From an uncultured Victivallales bacterium (lineage in GTDB: Bacteria > Verrucomicrobiota > Lentisphaeria > Oligosphaerales > JAFGRS01), in the NCBI GenBank assembly GCA_903834675.1, contig CAILKC010000165.1, forward strand, positions 1 through 18,741: 18,741 nucleotides of DNA, in the 5' to 3' direction. Position numbers and translations under genes: made by a program. The notes beneath the pieces are model-generated. The model was not told the DNA's origin, made no database searches, and saw only the letters and a program-made list of their open reading frames with translations. Numbering within the stretch: position 1 is the stretch's first letter; every line of letters starts with the position of its first letter. This document shows, piece by piece, positions 6,211-13,730 of this stretch.

Positions 6211-8186
6211 TGGAACTAGAGAACCGCATCATCGATTTTCTCGGCAGTACCGAGATGGTCCTCGCCGTCGTTCTCCGCCAGACGCACGACAAGCTGCAGG
6301 TCCAGCTTGAGGGCGGCCGCAACGACCGCGCCACGGAGCGCCAGGTTGTCGCCGTGCATGGCGTGGCTGGCGCCGACCCTTCCCGGGCGCTGCAGGCTCT
6401 GGCTGCCCGCATACAGGCGAGCATGGCCGAGGTCGATCTGGAGCTGCTTTGGGAGAGCCTGCAGGACCACCCCGGCCCGATCGCCATCAGCGCCATGAGT
6501 CGAGAGTACTTCGGCGATGTCGAACCCCTGCATCTCTCGGCCCTGGCCCGCTGTCTGGCGGCTGACCCGGTCCGCTTCCGCCGCAAAGGCTTGGAGTTCA
6601 GCGTCCGTACGCGCGCCGAAGCGGCCGAGGTGGAGGCGTTGCGGCGGAAACGGGCCGACCGGGCGCAACTGCGGGATCATTCCCAGGCGTGGGTCCGGGC
6701 CCAGCTCGCCAGCCAGGACCGGGGAACGCTGACCGTGCCGGCCGAGATGCAGGACTTTGTCCGCCAGGCCCGCGACTACCTGCTGGTCGGACACAACTGT
6801 GACGCGGTCAACACGCTGTCCGAGGTGGCCGGCAGCCGACGCACCGCCCGCGACGTCGCTCTCGAGCTGGTGACCCGGACCGGTAACCTACCCGCCGATG
6901 CGGACCCCTTTCTGCTGGTCAACGGCATTCACGCCGGCTTCTCTGCCGCGGTGCTGGAGTACGCCGGGAGCCTGGCGCCCTATGCCGCCGACAGCGCCCG
7001 GACCGACTACTCCTCGATCGAGAGCTTCAGCATCGACGACGACGAGACGCGCGAGGTGGACGACGCCGTCTCGGTGGATCGTCACGGTGAGCGCACCATC
7101 GTGGGCATACACATCGCGGACCCCGCCCATTTTGTGGCCAAGGATGATGTTCTGGACCGCGTCGCCATGGAGCGACCGCTGTCGCTGTACCTGCCGACGA
7201 CCACGGTGATGATGTTTCCCGATCGTCTCAGTTGCGACCTGGCCAGCCTCAGCGAGGGCAAGCTGCGCGCCACCCTGAGTTTCCGGGTCACCTTTGGCGC
7301 TGACGGCGCCATCGAGGACTGGCAGTTTTCCGGGGCCCAGATTCGGGTGACCCGGCGTCTGAGCTACGACCAGGCCGATGCTCTGCTGGCGGCGCCGCAG
7401 GGCACGCTGGGCGAGGCCTTGACGCGGCTGCTGCAGATCAGCGAGACGCTGGCGGCGGGGCGGGTCGCGGCGGGCGGCTTCATCCTATCCAAGCCCGAGC
7501 CCAGCATCCATGTGGTTGCGGGCCGGATCACGGTGAAGGTACTGGACCCCAACTCGCCTTCCCGCCGCGTGGTCAGCGAGATGATGGTGTTGGCGAATCG
7601 GCTCACGGCCGAATATGCCTTGCGCCACGATGTGCCGGTGATCTACCGGGTGCAGGATCCGCCCTCCGAGCCAGTGCAGAGCATGACCCGCTATGACCCG
7701 GTCGACTTCGAGCGCCAGGTGCGCAAGCTCAAACGGACGCGGCTGAGCACGATTCCACAGCGTCATGCTGGCCTGGGGCTGGAGCTCTACACCCAGATCA
7801 GTTCGCCGATCCGGCGCTACGCCGACCTGGTGTTGGCACGGCAATTGGACGCCCACGTCGAGCGCCGCCCCTTTCCCTATTCGCAGGTGGAGTTGCTGGA
7901 GGTCCTCGGCGCGGTGGAGCGCATGAGCCAGCAGAACCGCACCCTGGAGCGCGAGGCGCGCCGACACTGGCTGCTGGAGTACGTCCGGCAACAGAAGATG
8001 GGCGAAGACCTCGAGGCGGTGGTGGTCAACCGCGACGGCCGCTTCGTCCTGGCTGAACTCGATGGCGTCTTCGAGCGCGGGGTGCTCTTTACCATCGGCT
8101 CGGTGCAGGTGGGCCAGCGGGTTCGCGTCCGGGTGCGCGATGTCCATCCTAAAGAAGGGAAGATGGCCCTGGAGATGATCAGCTAA
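6210..8186 (+). CDS. RNB-domain exoribonuclease (RNase II/R family)
   Basis: This 658-residue protein is a processive 3'-5' exoribonuclease. Residues 1-60 look like a small beta-barrel. Residues 75-135 look like a winged helix, as in the Deinococcus, cyanobacterial and chloroplast type of RNase II, in place of the cold-shock domains of RNase R. The RNB domain spans about 260-590. Its metal-site motif is IDDDETREVDDAV with D276, E282, D284 and D285; position 282 is Asp in E. coli RNase II (D207). SSPIRRYADLV carries R535/R536, matching the catalytic arginine. An S1-like RNA-binding domain fills 597-658. The ATG overlaps the speA stop (TAATG), so expression is coupled. Its stop overlaps the ribosome-binding site of the mutase gene. 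It could be named rnb or rnr; I leave the symbol open. Confidence 0.92.
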   Translation: MELENRIIDFLGSTEMVLAVVLRQTHDKLQVQLEGGRNDRATERQVVAVHGVAGADPSRALQALAARIQASMAEVDLELLWESLQDHPGPIAISAMSREYFGDVEPLHLSALARCLAADPVRFRRKGLEFSVRTRAEAAEVEALRRKRADRAQLRDHSQAWVRAQLASQDRGTLTVPAEMQDFVRQARDYLLVGHNCDAVNTLSEVAGSRRTARDVALELVTRTGNLPADADPFLLVNGIHAGFSAAVLEYAGSLAPYAADSARTDYSSIESFSIDDDETREVDDAVSVDRHGERTIVGIHIADPAHFVAKDDVLDRVAMERPLSLYLPTTTVMMFPDRLSCDLASLSEGKLRATLSFRVTFGADGAIEDWQFSGAQIRVTRRLSYDQADALLAAPQGTLGEALTRLLQISETLAAGRVAAGGFILSKPEPSIHVVAGRITVKVLDPNSPSRRVVSEMMVLANRLTAEYALRHDVPVIYRVQDPPSEPVQSMTRYDPVDFERQVRKLKRTRLSTIPQRHAGLGLELYTQISSPIRRYADLVLARQLDAHVERRPFPYSQVELLEVLGAVERMSQQNRTLEREARRHWLLEYVRQQKMGEDLEAVVVNRDGRFVLAELDGVFERGVLFTIGSVQVGQRVRVRVRDVHPKEGKMALEMIS

Positions 8187-8195
8187 GGAGTTGCC

Positions 8196-9848
8196 ATGGT
8201 TGAGAAGCTGGCGAAAGCCACGTGGTTCAAGGCGCGGCGCGGGCCGCTGGTGCTGGTGATCATGGACGGGGTCGGCTATGGCGCCTACGCGGAGGGCGAT
8301 GCGGTGCGCTCGGCGCTGACCCCGACGCTGGACTGGCTGCATGCCAACTGCCCGAATGTGCGTCTGCAGGCGCACGGCAAGGCGGTGGGGCTGCCTTCCG
8401 ACGAAGATATGGGCAATAGCGAGGTCGGACACAACGCCATCGGCGCCGGCCGGGTGTTTGCGCAGGGCGCGATGCTGGTGAACCGCTCCATCGCGAGCGG
8501 CGCGATGTTCGGGGGGAAGGCCTGGCAGGAGGTGCGCGGCAACTGCGTCGAGAAGCAGTCCACGCTGCACTTCCTTGGCCTCTTCTCCGATGGCAATGTG
8601 CATAGCCACTTGGACCATCTGAAGGCCATGATCGTCCGCGCCAAGGCGGAGGGGGTGCGCCGGGTGCGGGTCCATATCCTGCTCGATGGTCGCGACGTCG
8701 GCGAGACCAGCGCCCTGGAGTACGTCGACCCTTTTGAGAGCTTCCTGGCGGAACTCAACCGGGGTGGGCAGTTCGACGCGCGCATCGCCTCCGGCGGTGG
8801 TCGCATGTGCATCACCATGGACCGCTACCAGGCCAACTGGAGCATGGTGCAGCGCGGTTGGGACACGCACGTGCATGGCCAGGGCCGCACCTTTGCCTCG
8901 GCCCGGCAGGCGATCGAGACCCTGCGGGCCGAAACCCATGCCATCGACCAGGATCTGCCGCCTTTTGTTATCGCCGCGGATGGCCAGCCCGTCGGCCGGA
9001 TCGAAGACGGGGATGCGGTCGTGTTCTTCAACTTCCGCGGCGACCGGGCCATCGAGATCACGGCCGCCTTCGAGCAGGAGACGCTGGCGACGCTTGAGCG
9101 TGGTCGGCGCCCGCAGGTGGTGTACGCCGGGATGATGGAGTACGACGGCGACCAGCATGTGCCGCGGCGCTACCTGGTGGAACCGCCCTCGATCGACCGC
9201 ACCGTCGGCCAGTACCTCTGCGCCACGGGCGTGCGCTCCATGGCGATCAGCGAGACGCAGAAGTACGGCCATGTTACCTACTTCTACAATGGCAACAACT
9301 CCGGCTACCTCGACGCGAAGCTGGAGAAGTACGTCGAGATCCTCTCCGACGTTCTGCCCTTCGAACAACGCCCCTGGATGAAGGCCGCCGAGATCACCGA
9401 CAAGGTGCTCGAGGCGATCGCCTCCGGCCAGTTCGACTTCATCCGTCTGAACTTCCCCAACGGCGATATGGTCGGCCATACCGGCGTCTACCAGGCGGTC
9501 GAGATCGCGGTGGAGACGGTCGACCTCTGCCTGGGGCGCCTGCGCCAAGCGGTCGCGGCGGCGGGCGGCATCCTGCTGGTCAGCGCGGACCACGGCAACG
9601 CCGACGACATGTACGAGCATGAGAAAAAGACCGGCGCGGTGAAGATCGAGAATGGCATTGCGAAGGTCAAGACGGCGCACTCGCTGAACCCGGTGCCGTG
9701 CCTGCTCTTCGATCCGAGCTGGGCCGAAGAGTACGCTCGGGAACTCCGGCCGGGCCTGGGCATCAGCAGCCTGGCGGCAACCTGTCTCAATCTCCTGGGG
9801 TACGAAGCCCCGCCGGACTACGACCCGAGCCTCCTGGTGCGGCCCTAG
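8196..9848 (+). CDS. gpmI: 2,3-bisphosphoglycerate-independent phosphoglycerate mutase, plant type
   Basis: This 550-residue enzyme interconverts 3- and 2-phosphoglycerate in glycolysis using two metal ions and a phosphoserine. The alkaline-phosphatase-like domain shows MDGVG (D24), the nucleophile S75 in GNSEVGHNAIGAG, DHGNAD (D465, H466, D469) and H495 in AHSLNPVP. The inserted transferase domain has DGRDVGETSA. Its motif MDRYQANWSMVQRGWD, the stretch GDAVVFFNFRGDRAIE, and YAGMMEYDGD, IDRTVGQYL, ETQKYGHVTYFYNGN and NFPNGDMVGHTG resemble plant and trypanosomatid iPGM much more than the Bacillus or E. coli form (MDRDxRW). Length also fits plant enzymes (about 560). AAGGAG at 8185-8190 overlaps the previous stop, five bases before ATG, so it closes the speA operon. 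Confidence 0.95.
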   Translation: MVEKLAKATWFKARRGPLVLVIMDGVGYGAYAEGDAVRSALTPTLDWLHANCPNVRLQAHGKAVGLPSDEDMGNSEVGHNAIGAGRVFAQGAMLVNRSIASGAMFGGKAWQEVRGNCVEKQSTLHFLGLFSDGNVHSHLDHLKAMIVRAKAEGVRRVRVHILLDGRDVGETSALEYVDPFESFLAELNRGGQFDARIASGGGRMCITMDRYQANWSMVQRGWDTHVHGQGRTFASARQAIETLRAETHAIDQDLPPFVIAADGQPVGRIEDGDAVVFFNFRGDRAIEITAAFEQETLATLERGRRPQVVYAGMMEYDGDQHVPRRYLVEPPSIDRTVGQYLCATGVRSMAISETQKYGHVTYFYNGNNSGYLDAKLEKYVEILSDVLPFEQRPWMKAAEITDKVLEAIASGQFDFIRLNFPNGDMVGHTGVYQAVEIAVETVDLCLGRLRQAVAAAGGILLVSADHGNADDMYEHEKKTGAVKIENGIAKVKTAHSLNPVPCLLFDPSWAEEYARELRPGLGISSLAATCLNLLGYEAPPDYDPSLLVRP

Positions 9849-9915
9849 GCTCTGGCAGGGCCTCAGGAAGGAAGCCCCGGCAGGCCCAGGCCGGGAGTCG
9901 GCCCCGCTTGCCCCC

Positions 9916-10012
9916 CTGGAGCCCGCGATGCCAAGCCCGTTGCGGGCAGGTTCGCGGTATCCCCATATACGGCGGAAGCCCCGGCAGAGCCGGTGCGGAC
10001 CGCCGGCTCCAG
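9916..10012 (-). repeat. Structured dispersed repeat, copy 2 (inverted)
   Basis: Read on the minus strand this 97-nt unit matches 180-293 nearly base for base outside one linker. It has the same CTGGAG/CTCCAG ends, CGGCGGTCCGCACCGGC, then GCCGGGGCTTCCGCCG, then CCGCGAACC and TGGCATCGCGGG-like segments. The hairpin loops are TCT and CAA instead of ATT and GAA. The linker is ATATGGGGATA and lacks the extra bases of copy 1. The bases outside the CTGGAG bounds do not align convincingly, so these bounds look like the real element ends. Confidence 0.75.
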
Positions 10013-10112
10013 AGGGAGGCAGTACCCGCCGACGTGATGGGACCGCGGTATCCCCCGAGACGGTGGGCGGTGGCGTCGTGATTTCCGCAGCCCTGTAGCT
10101 GCTGGGGCGCTC

Positions 10113-10141
10113 CTGTACTTGCGGCGGTGCGGCAGTATAGT
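10113..10141 (+). promoter_or_regulatory. Weak candidate promoter for typA
   Basis: TATAGT at 10136-10141 is a good -10 hexamer and one of few AT-rich spots in the gap. The hexamer 17 bases upstream, CTGTAC (10113-10118), is a poor -35; a better TTGCGG (10119-10124) is too close. The site lies 140 bases before the typA start. The short repeat GGCAGTA overlaps the -10, which could make it an operator. Confidence 0.25.
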
Positions 10142-10220
10142 ACCAAGCCCAACCGCTCTCAGGCGGCGGGCCGGGTAGGCTCTGCGGCGGTCGTACTGCC
10201 CCCGCGTCACCTGGAATCGA

Positions 10221-10270
10221 GCCGTCCCGACCAATCTGGCAGCGACCGTACCGGTGTTAGTCCGGACGGC
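10221..10270 (+). other. Inverted repeat in the typA leader
   Basis: GCCGTCC (10221-10227) and GGACGGC (10264-10270) pair perfectly across a 36-base loop. The right arm ends four bases before AGGA (10274-10277), the likely ribosome-binding site. A leader stem here could modulate typA translation; no more than that can be said. Confidence 0.3.
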
Positions 10271-10281
10271 ATCAGGACCCC

Positions 10282-12087
10282 ATGGAACAAAGTAAGATTC
10301 GCAACATCGCCATCATCGCCCACGTCGATCACGGCAAGACCACGCTGGTCGACGTGTTCTTCAAGCAGGGCCACATGTTCCGCGACAACCAGCAGGTGGC
10401 CGAGCGCCTGATGGACTCCATGGACCTGGAGCGTGAGCGCGGCATCACCATCGCCGCGAAGAATGGTTCGTTCCGTTACGGCGACTACTGGATCAACATC
10501 ATCGACACCCCTGGACATGCCGATTTCGGCGGCCAGGTCGAGCGCGTTCTGAAGATGGCCGACGGCGCGCTGCTGCTGGTGGATGCCGCGGAAGGGCCCA
10601 TGCCGCAGACCTACTTTGTGCTGAAGAAAGCGCTGGCGTTGGCCCTGCCCATTGTGGTGGTCATCAACAAGATCGACAAGCCGGCCGCGCGTCCGCACTG
10701 GGCCGTGGACGAGGTTTTCGACCTCTTTGTCAAGCTGGGCGCCCCGGACCATATCCTTGACTTCCCCGTGGTCTACGCCTGTGCGCGGGATGGCTACGCG
10801 CTGCATGATCCGACGGACACGCCCAAGGACCTTGAGCCTCTGTGTGAGAAGATCGTCTCGCACATTCCGCCGCCAAGCGGCGCGCCCGATGCCCCGTTGC
10901 AGATGCTGGTGAGCAGTCTCGATTACTCGCCCTACCTCGGCCGTCTGGGCATCGGCAAGATCACCTCGGGCACGCTGAACATCAACAAGGACATCGTGGT
11001 GGTTCTGCGCGACGGTCGCACCATCCCGGCGCGCATCACCAAGCTCTACCGTTTCGAGGTCAACCGGCAGGTTTCCATCGAGGAAGCCGGCACGGGCGAG
11101 ATCGTGGCCGTGGCGGGTATGGAAGAGGTGACGGTCGGCGTCACCTACACCGACCCCATCAACCCGATCCCCCTGCCACCCTCGCCCATCGATCCGCCGA
11201 CGATCAGCATGAACTTCATCCCCAACGATTCGCCGTTTTCCGGCCGCGAAGGCACCTTCGTCACCAGCCGCCACCTGATCGAACGGGTGGAGCGCGAATG
11301 CATGAGCGACGTGGCGTTGCACGTCGAGCCCCTGACGGACAGCATGGGCTACAAGGTCAGCGGCCGCGGCGAGTTGCACCTGTCGATCCTCATCGAACGC
11401 ATGCGCCGCGAGGGCTACGAGCTGCAGGTGACCCGCCCGCAGGTCATTTACCGTGAGGAAAATGGCCAGAAGCTCGAGCCGTTTGAGGAGCTGACCGTCG
11501 ACGTCGCGGAGCAGTATGTGGGCCCGGTCATCGAGAACCTCGGCCAGCGCCGTGGTCTGATGATCGGCATGGAGACGGCCAACGGCATGGCCCGGCTCGT
11601 CTACCGCATCCCCACCCGCGGTCTGCTGGGCTTCCGGAGCGAGTTTCTGACCGAGAGCAAAGGCCTCGGCGTCATGAACTACATCTTCAGTGACTACGGC
11701 CCCTACGCCGGCGCCATTCGCGGTCGGCAGCGCGGCGTCCTCGTCTCTATGCTGGATGGCAGCACCGTGGCCTATGCCCTGTTCAGCCTGCAGGACCGCG
11801 GTCGGCTGTTCTGCAAGCCCGGTCTGCCCGTCTACCGCGGCCAGATCGTCGGCGAGCATTGTCGCGAGAACGATTTACTGGTCAACCCCTGCAAAGCCAA
11901 GAAGATGACCAACGTGCGCGCCGCCGGGTCGGACGAGAACGTGATCCTGACGCCGCCTATCGAGATGAGCCTCGAAGAGCAGATTGCCTACATCAACGAT
12001 GACGAGCTGGTGGAAGTCACGCCGAAAGCCGTGCGCCTGCGCAAGCGGGAGGTGCGGAAGTGGTACGGTCCGAGCAGCGATAAGTGA
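10282..12087 (+). CDS. typA: Ribosome-associated translational GTPase TypA/BipA
   Basis: This 601-residue cytoplasmic GTPase of the EF-G/LepA superfamily binds the 70S ribosome and helps 50S assembly and growth at low temperature and under stress. The G motifs are AHVDHGKT (G1, 13-20), RGITI (G2), DTPGH (G3, 75-79) and NKID (G4, 129-132). The H in DTPGH is the usual catalytic histidine. The beta-barrel domain II follows, then EF-G-like domains III and V, and the TypA-specific C-terminal domain ending in [13 protein letters not shown] and LRKRE. Length is close to E. coli BipA (607). The start follows a weak AGGA at four bases. It stands alone after a 433-base gap, so it probably has its own promoter. 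The GTPase centre looks intact. Confidence 0.97.
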   Translation: MEQSKIRNIAIIAHVDHGKTTLVDVFFKQGHMFRDNQQVAERLMDSMDLERERGITIAAKNGSFRYGDYWINIIDTPGHADFGGQVERVLKMADGALLLVDAAEGPMPQTYFVLKKALALALPIVVVINKIDKPAARPHWAVDEVFDLFVKLGAPDHILDFPVVYACARDGYALHDPTDTPKDLEPLCEKIVSHIPPPSGAPDAPLQMLVSSLDYSPYLGRLGIGKITSGTLNINKDIVVVLRDGRTIPARITKLYRFEVNRQVSIEEAGTGEIVAVAGMEEVTVGVTYTDPINPIPLPPSPIDPPTISMNFIPNDSPFSGREGTFVTSRHLIERVERECMSDVALHVEPLTDSMGYKVSGRGELHLSILIERMRREGYELQVTRPQVIYREENGQKLEPFEELTVDVAEQYVGPVIENLGQRRGLMIGMETANGMARLVYRIPTRGLLGFRSEFLTESKGLGVMNYIFSDYGPYAGAIRGRQRGVLVSMLDGSTVAYALFSLQDRGRLFCKPGLPVYRGQIVGEHCRENDLLVNPCKAKKMTNVRAAGSDENVILTPPIEMSLEEQIAYINDDELVEVTPKAVRLRKREVRKWYGPSSDK

Positions 12088-12106
12088 TCGGGGAGACCGG
12101 GGTAAG

Positions 12107-12176
12107 GCTCGCAGCATCGGCGCCCCCTGACCACGCGCTGCCGGTAGCAGTCCGCCTCGGCAGGACCGCTGCGAGC
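12107..12176 (+). other. Branched RNA-like structure between typA and FKBP genes
   Basis: GCTCGCAGC (12107-12115) pairs perfectly with GCTGCGAGC (12168-12176); one bulged base would allow two more A-T pairs. The loop can form two hairpins, CTGC-CGGTA-GCAG and GTCC-GCC-TC-GGC-A-GGAC. The result is a three-way junction that ends seven bases before GGAGGG, the ribosome-binding site of the next gene. It could be a typA 3' end, an attenuator, or a leader controlling the isomerase gene. No T-run follows, and I match it to no known riboswitch. Confidence 0.45.
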
Positions 12177-12196
12177 TTCGACTGGAGGGCAAGGCC

Positions 12197-12634
12197 ATGC
12201 GAACAGCCCAACTGGGCGACTGTGTGCGGTTGCACTATTTCTGCCGTCGGCAGGATGGGACCCCCGTCGAGTCCACGCTGAAGGGGCCGCCCGCGGAGAT
12301 AACCCTCGGCGAATGGCTGCTTCTGGAAGCGGTGGAACAGGCCGTCGTCGGCATGGCTCCGGGCGACCGTAAGACCGTCCTCCTGCTGCCCGCCAAGGCC
12401 TTCGGACCGTACCGTGACGACCTGGTCTGCGAGGTGCCGCGCGCCAAGCTCTCTGAGCACGTCGAACCCCAGCCCGGGATGCTGGTGCAGGTGACGGCTC
12501 CGGGCCAGGGTTGCCCGAGCCAGGGGGTCATCGTCGAACTGGTCGGAGACCATGCCGTGGTGATTGACGGCAATGACCCGCTGGCCGGCGAGACCCTGGT
12601 CTACGAGCTGCACTGTGTTGACTTCGTCGACTGA
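12197..12634 (+). CDS. SlyD-like FKBP-type peptidyl-prolyl isomerase
   Basis: This 145-residue protein resembles SlyD, a cytoplasmic prolyl isomerase and chaperone. The FKBP half shows VRLHYFCRRQDG, GEWLLLEAVEQAVVGMAPGD (matching the SlyD GLExALxGhxvGD segment) and FGPYRDDLVCEVPRAKL. The inserted chaperone flap (about residues 70-120) is followed by the diagnostic VIDGNDPLAGETLVYEL, close to the SlyD VDGNHxLAGxxL motif. The metal-binding His-rich tail of E. coli SlyD is absent and the protein ends at the fold. The glycine before LE in the pocket is replaced, so isomerase activity may be reduced. GGAGGG (12184-12189) seven bases before ATG fixes the start. It lies 109 bases after typA in the same direction and may share its transcript. 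Confidence 0.85.
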   Translation: MRTAQLGDCVRLHYFCRRQDGTPVESTLKGPPAEITLGEWLLLEAVEQAVVGMAPGDRKTVLLLPAKAFGPYRDDLVCEVPRAKLSEHVEPQPGMLVQVTAPGQGCPSQGVIVELVGDHAVVIDGNDPLAGETLVYELHCVDFVD

Positions 12635-12768
12635 CAGTGGCCTGCCGCGGCTCGCCTCGTCTCCATTCCGGCGCCTGCTCCACGGTACTGCCGTCATCCT
12701 TGCCCAGCGCCGACAACCGAGTGTTGTTGCCGTCCCGGAACGGGCTCGCAGCAACGCATCGGCGTGGC

Positions 12769-12797
12769 TGGTTTCGCGTCCACCATCGGGCTATGCT
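12769..12797 (+). promoter_or_regulatory. Weak candidate promoter for the nudC-like gene
   Basis: TATGCT (12792-12797) is a fair -10 hexamer 43 bases before the chosen ATG. The hexamer 17 bases upstream, TGGTTT, is a poor -35. The 205-base gap after the FKBP gene makes a separate promoter likely, but this particular site is only the best guess. Confidence 0.25.
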
Positions 12798-12839
12798 AGG
12801 GGCGGAGATCGCGAGTTTCAGCACGGACAGGTCTTCTCT

Positions 12840-13649
12840 ATGGCAGTCTTTATTCCGAGCTTGGCGCCTTCCGCAGGCAGCGCGGCGACGCTGATGTTTG
12901 TGGTGAGCCGGTCCGGCGACCTGCTGGTGGTGTCCGGGGAGCCGCCCCGGTTGCCGCGGCCGTGTCCGCTAGCGCCCGCGTCCGGCAGTGCCGCCCCGTC
13001 GGGCGTCTTCATGGGGCACCTGGGCGACGCGGCCTGCTTTGCCCAGTGGGGGCCGGATGCCGCCCCGGTCGGCACGGAGTACCGCAACCTGCGCGAGATG
13101 CTGACCCAACTCGAGGAGCCTCTTGGTCCCCTGGCTGGTCGGGCTCGGCAGCTTCTCGAATGGGAGCGCGATCACCGGTACTGCGGTCGCTGCGGCACCC
13201 CCATGCAGGACAAGGGCGACGAGCGAGCCAAGGTCTGCCCAGCCTGCGCGCACCTCTGCTTCCCCCGCATCAACCCGGCCATCATCGTCGGCATCAGGCG
13301 TGGGGACGCGATCCTGCTCTGCCGTAACCGGCGTTTTCCGGGCAGCATGCATAGCATCGTAGCCGGCTTCGTGGATGTGGCCGAGACCCTGGAGCAGACC
13401 GTCGAGCGCGAGGTGGCCGAGGAGGTCGGCCTGCGGGTGCGTGACATACGCTACTTCGGCAGTCAGTCCTGGCCTTTCCCCACGGGGCTGATGCTGGGCT
13501 TCACCGCCACGGCCGAGCCGGGTGACATCCGGGTAGATGGAGACGAGATCGTCGAAGCCGATTGGTATACCGCCGCCAACCTCCCCACCATTCCACGCCC
13601 CGGCAGCATCTCCCGACGGATCATCGAAAGCGTGCTGGGACTGGAGTGA
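12840..13649 (+). CDS. nudC: NudC-type NAD+ diphosphatase / RNA deNADding Nudix hydrolase
   Basis: This 269-residue Nudix hydrolase cleaves NADH to NMNH and AMP; in E. coli NudC also removes the NAD cap from RNA. The N-terminal domain leads to a zinc ribbon, C115-x2-C118 and C133-x2-C136. The Nudix box is G176 to L198 (GFVDVAETLEQTVE, then REVAEEVGL) with E191, E194 and E195 as metal ligands. The family signature SQPWPFPxS appears as SQSWPFPTG (208-216), with two changed positions. I chose the ATG at 12840 (MAVFIPSL) because the open frame upstream is low-complexity, has no RBS and overlaps the FKBP gene. GGACAGG (12825-12831) is a weak Shine-Dalgarno. It stands 205 bases after the FKBP gene. 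Confidence 0.9.
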   Translation: MAVFIPSLAPSAGSAATLMFVVSRSGDLLVVSGEPPRLPRPCPLAPASGSAAPSGVFMGHLGDAACFAQWGPDAAPVGTEYRNLREMLTQLEEPLGPLAGRARQLLEWERDHRYCGRCGTPMQDKGDERAKVCPACAHLCFPRINPAIIVGIRRGDAILLCRNRRFPGSMHSIVAGFVDVAETLEQTVEREVAEEVGLRVRDIRYFGSQSWPFPTGLMLGFTATAEPGDIRVDGDEIVEADWYTAANLPTIPRPGSISRRIIESVLGLE

Positions 13650-13675
13650 GGAGTACTGGGGACGGGTAGGGTTCT

Positions 13676-13711
13676 GTCCAGTCCGTCCAGTGGGTCCGGT
13701 TCGTCCAGTCC
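13676..13711 (+). repeat. Four 9-bp tandem repeats, GTCCAGTNN
   Basis: GTCCAGT begins at 13676, 13685 and 13703, and GTCCGGT at 13694, giving a strict nine-base period. The array fills the 81-base gap between nudC and the large glycosidase gene and ends ten bases before its GGAGGG. On the minus strand it reads as TDW/TDR-like triplets. It is either a simple-sequence array or a set of protein-binding sites. Confidence 0.8.
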
Positions 13712-13730
13712 CTGCCTAACGGAGGGTCCC

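Larger units (their letters stand above)
9849..10281. other. Long intergenic region with repeats before typA
   Basis: No gene is credible in these 433 bases. It holds repeat copy 2, two direct copies of GGAAGCCCCGGCAG (9870-9883 and 9974-9987), two copies of CGCGGTATCCCC (9953-9964 and 10044-10055), and three GGCAGTAC-type motifs (10018, 10131, and reversed at 10193-10200). A GGCCCT...AGGGCC hairpin (9841-9862) spans the gpmI stop but lacks a T-run. The typA promoter and leader should lie in the right half. Confidence 0.6.

Noticed and set aside
7485..9680. 731-residue minus-strand open frame
   Set aside because: It is antisense to the RNase and gpmI genes, both of which have clear catalytic motifs; the translation is His/Arg-rich and featureless.
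10207..11859. 550-residue minus-strand open frame
   Set aside because: It is antisense to typA, whose G motifs are unmistakable.
12734..12745. CCCGGAACGGGC, also present in repeat copy 1
   Set aside because: None of the surrounding repeat is present, and nearly the same string occurs by coding need near 1995-2008, so this is likely chance.
12564..12839. Upstream extension of the nudC-like gene
   Set aside because: It would overlap the FKBP gene, has no ribosome-binding site, and its residues are low-complexity; NudC homologs begin near the ATG at 12840.
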